This document shows positions 6,191-6,349 of a stretch of DNA of 6,349 nucleotides, piece after piece (positions within the stretch are counted from its first letter, which is position 1; every line of letters starts with the position of its first letter). This DNA comes from JBOHBN01 sp050698355 (lineage in GTDB: Bacteria; Actinomycetota; Actinomycetes; Streptosporangiales; WHST01). The notes beneath the pieces are model-generated. The model did no database searches. It worked only from the letters and a program-made list of their open reading frames with translations, and had not been told where the DNA came from. The stretch lies in the NCBI GenBank assembly GCA_050698355.1, contig JBOHBN010000025.1, positions 1 to 6,349 on the forward strand, written 5' to 3'. Both the position numbers and the translations under genes were made by a program.

Positions 6191-6198
6191 TCCTCCCT
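6191..6198 (-). promoter_or_regulatory. Strong ribosome binding site pointing to an ATG at 6183
   Basis: AGGGAGGA on the minus strand lies seven bases before the ATG at 6183-6181, the best Shine-Dalgarno match of the window. It lies in the gap after the cupin stop. It indicates that flavin reductase translation was meant to start at 6183, although that frame is not the one encoding the enzyme core. Confidence 0.75.
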
Positions 6199-6217
6199 CA
6201 GGCTTGTCCGCGGGCTT

Positions 6218-6349
6218 TCACGCCGCGCGGTAGCGGACCTCGAAGGTGAGGCAGCCGTCGGCGGATGTCCAGGGGCCGTGGGGCATGCCGGGTGGGCGGC
6301 AGGCGTACATGCCGGCGGTGAAGGTCTGGGCGAGGGTGTGGTCGTGGAG
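6218..6349 (-). CDS. Cupin-domain protein, C-terminal 43 residues (cut by window edge)
   Basis: Only the 3' end is present, open to the last base of the window and stopping with TGA at 6220-6218. The segment reads AGMYACRPPGMPHGPWTSADG followed by CLTFEVRYRAA. The Pro-Gly-x-Pro-His-Gly pattern is the second conserved motif of a cupin beta-barrel, where the His is a usual metal ligand. Cupins of this style include metal-dependent dioxygenases and small binding or sensor proteins, and the fragment cannot separate these. It is followed 34 bp later by the start signals of the flavin reductase, which suggests one transcript. Confidence is good for the cupin fold and low for any reaction. Confidence 0.75.
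   Translation of the reverse strand, partial: LHDHTLAQTFTAGMYACRPPGMPHGPWTSADGCLTFEVRYRAA

Noticed and set aside
1..6349. CRISPR array, tRNA, rRNA or riboswitch
   Set aside because: No regularly spaced repeats, no tRNA-like cloverleaf with CCA-side features and no rRNA-like conserved segments were seen.

Overview
This is a GC-rich actinobacterial window. The evidence is very high GC with strong G/C preference at third codon positions, GTG starts, purine-rich Shine-Dalgarno sites, and a PPOX-type protein of the class that often uses F420 in actinobacteria. I cannot name the genus from the sequence.

Layout. Positions 1-2439 are a complete insertion sequence with perfect 16-bp terminal inverted repeats and one large minus-strand transposase (about 756 aa, putative D/D/E residues). 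It sits inside the 3' part of a minus-strand ring-cleavage-dioxygenase-like gene of the VOC superfamily (2409-2844). That gene lost its C-terminus, and with it the expected third metal ligand; it also appears to carry a one-base frameshift in a run of seven C near its 5' end. Upstream on the same strand lie a PaaX-family transcriptional repressor (2902-3714) and a hotdog-fold acyl-CoA thioesterase (3851-4291). Divergent from the thioesterase, on the plus strand, are a PPOX-class flavin/F420 protein (4421-4828) and a polytopic membrane protein that resembles NrfD/PsrC anchor subunits (4885-5775). A minus-strand flavin reductase (5663-6142, probably with its true start at 6183 plus a frameshift) converges on and overlaps the membrane gene. 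It follows the C-terminal end of a cupin protein (6218-6349, cut by the window edge) by 34 bp.

How they fit together. VOC extradiol dioxygenase, PaaX regulator, acyl-CoA thioesterase, HpaC-type flavin reductase and cupin are types commonly found in aromatic-compound or CoA-thioester catabolic clusters, so the region looks like a fragment of such a locus. No oxygenase component, CoA ligase or ring-opening hydrolase is in view, so the substrate cannot be named. Three independent lesions (the IS insertion and two candidate frameshifts) suggest either a decaying pathway or uncorrected sequencing errors in homopolymer-rich DNA. I see no CRISPR array, tRNA, rRNA or convincing new multi-gene system. 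The IS itself, with its unusually long two-HTH transposase, is the element least explained by familiar families.
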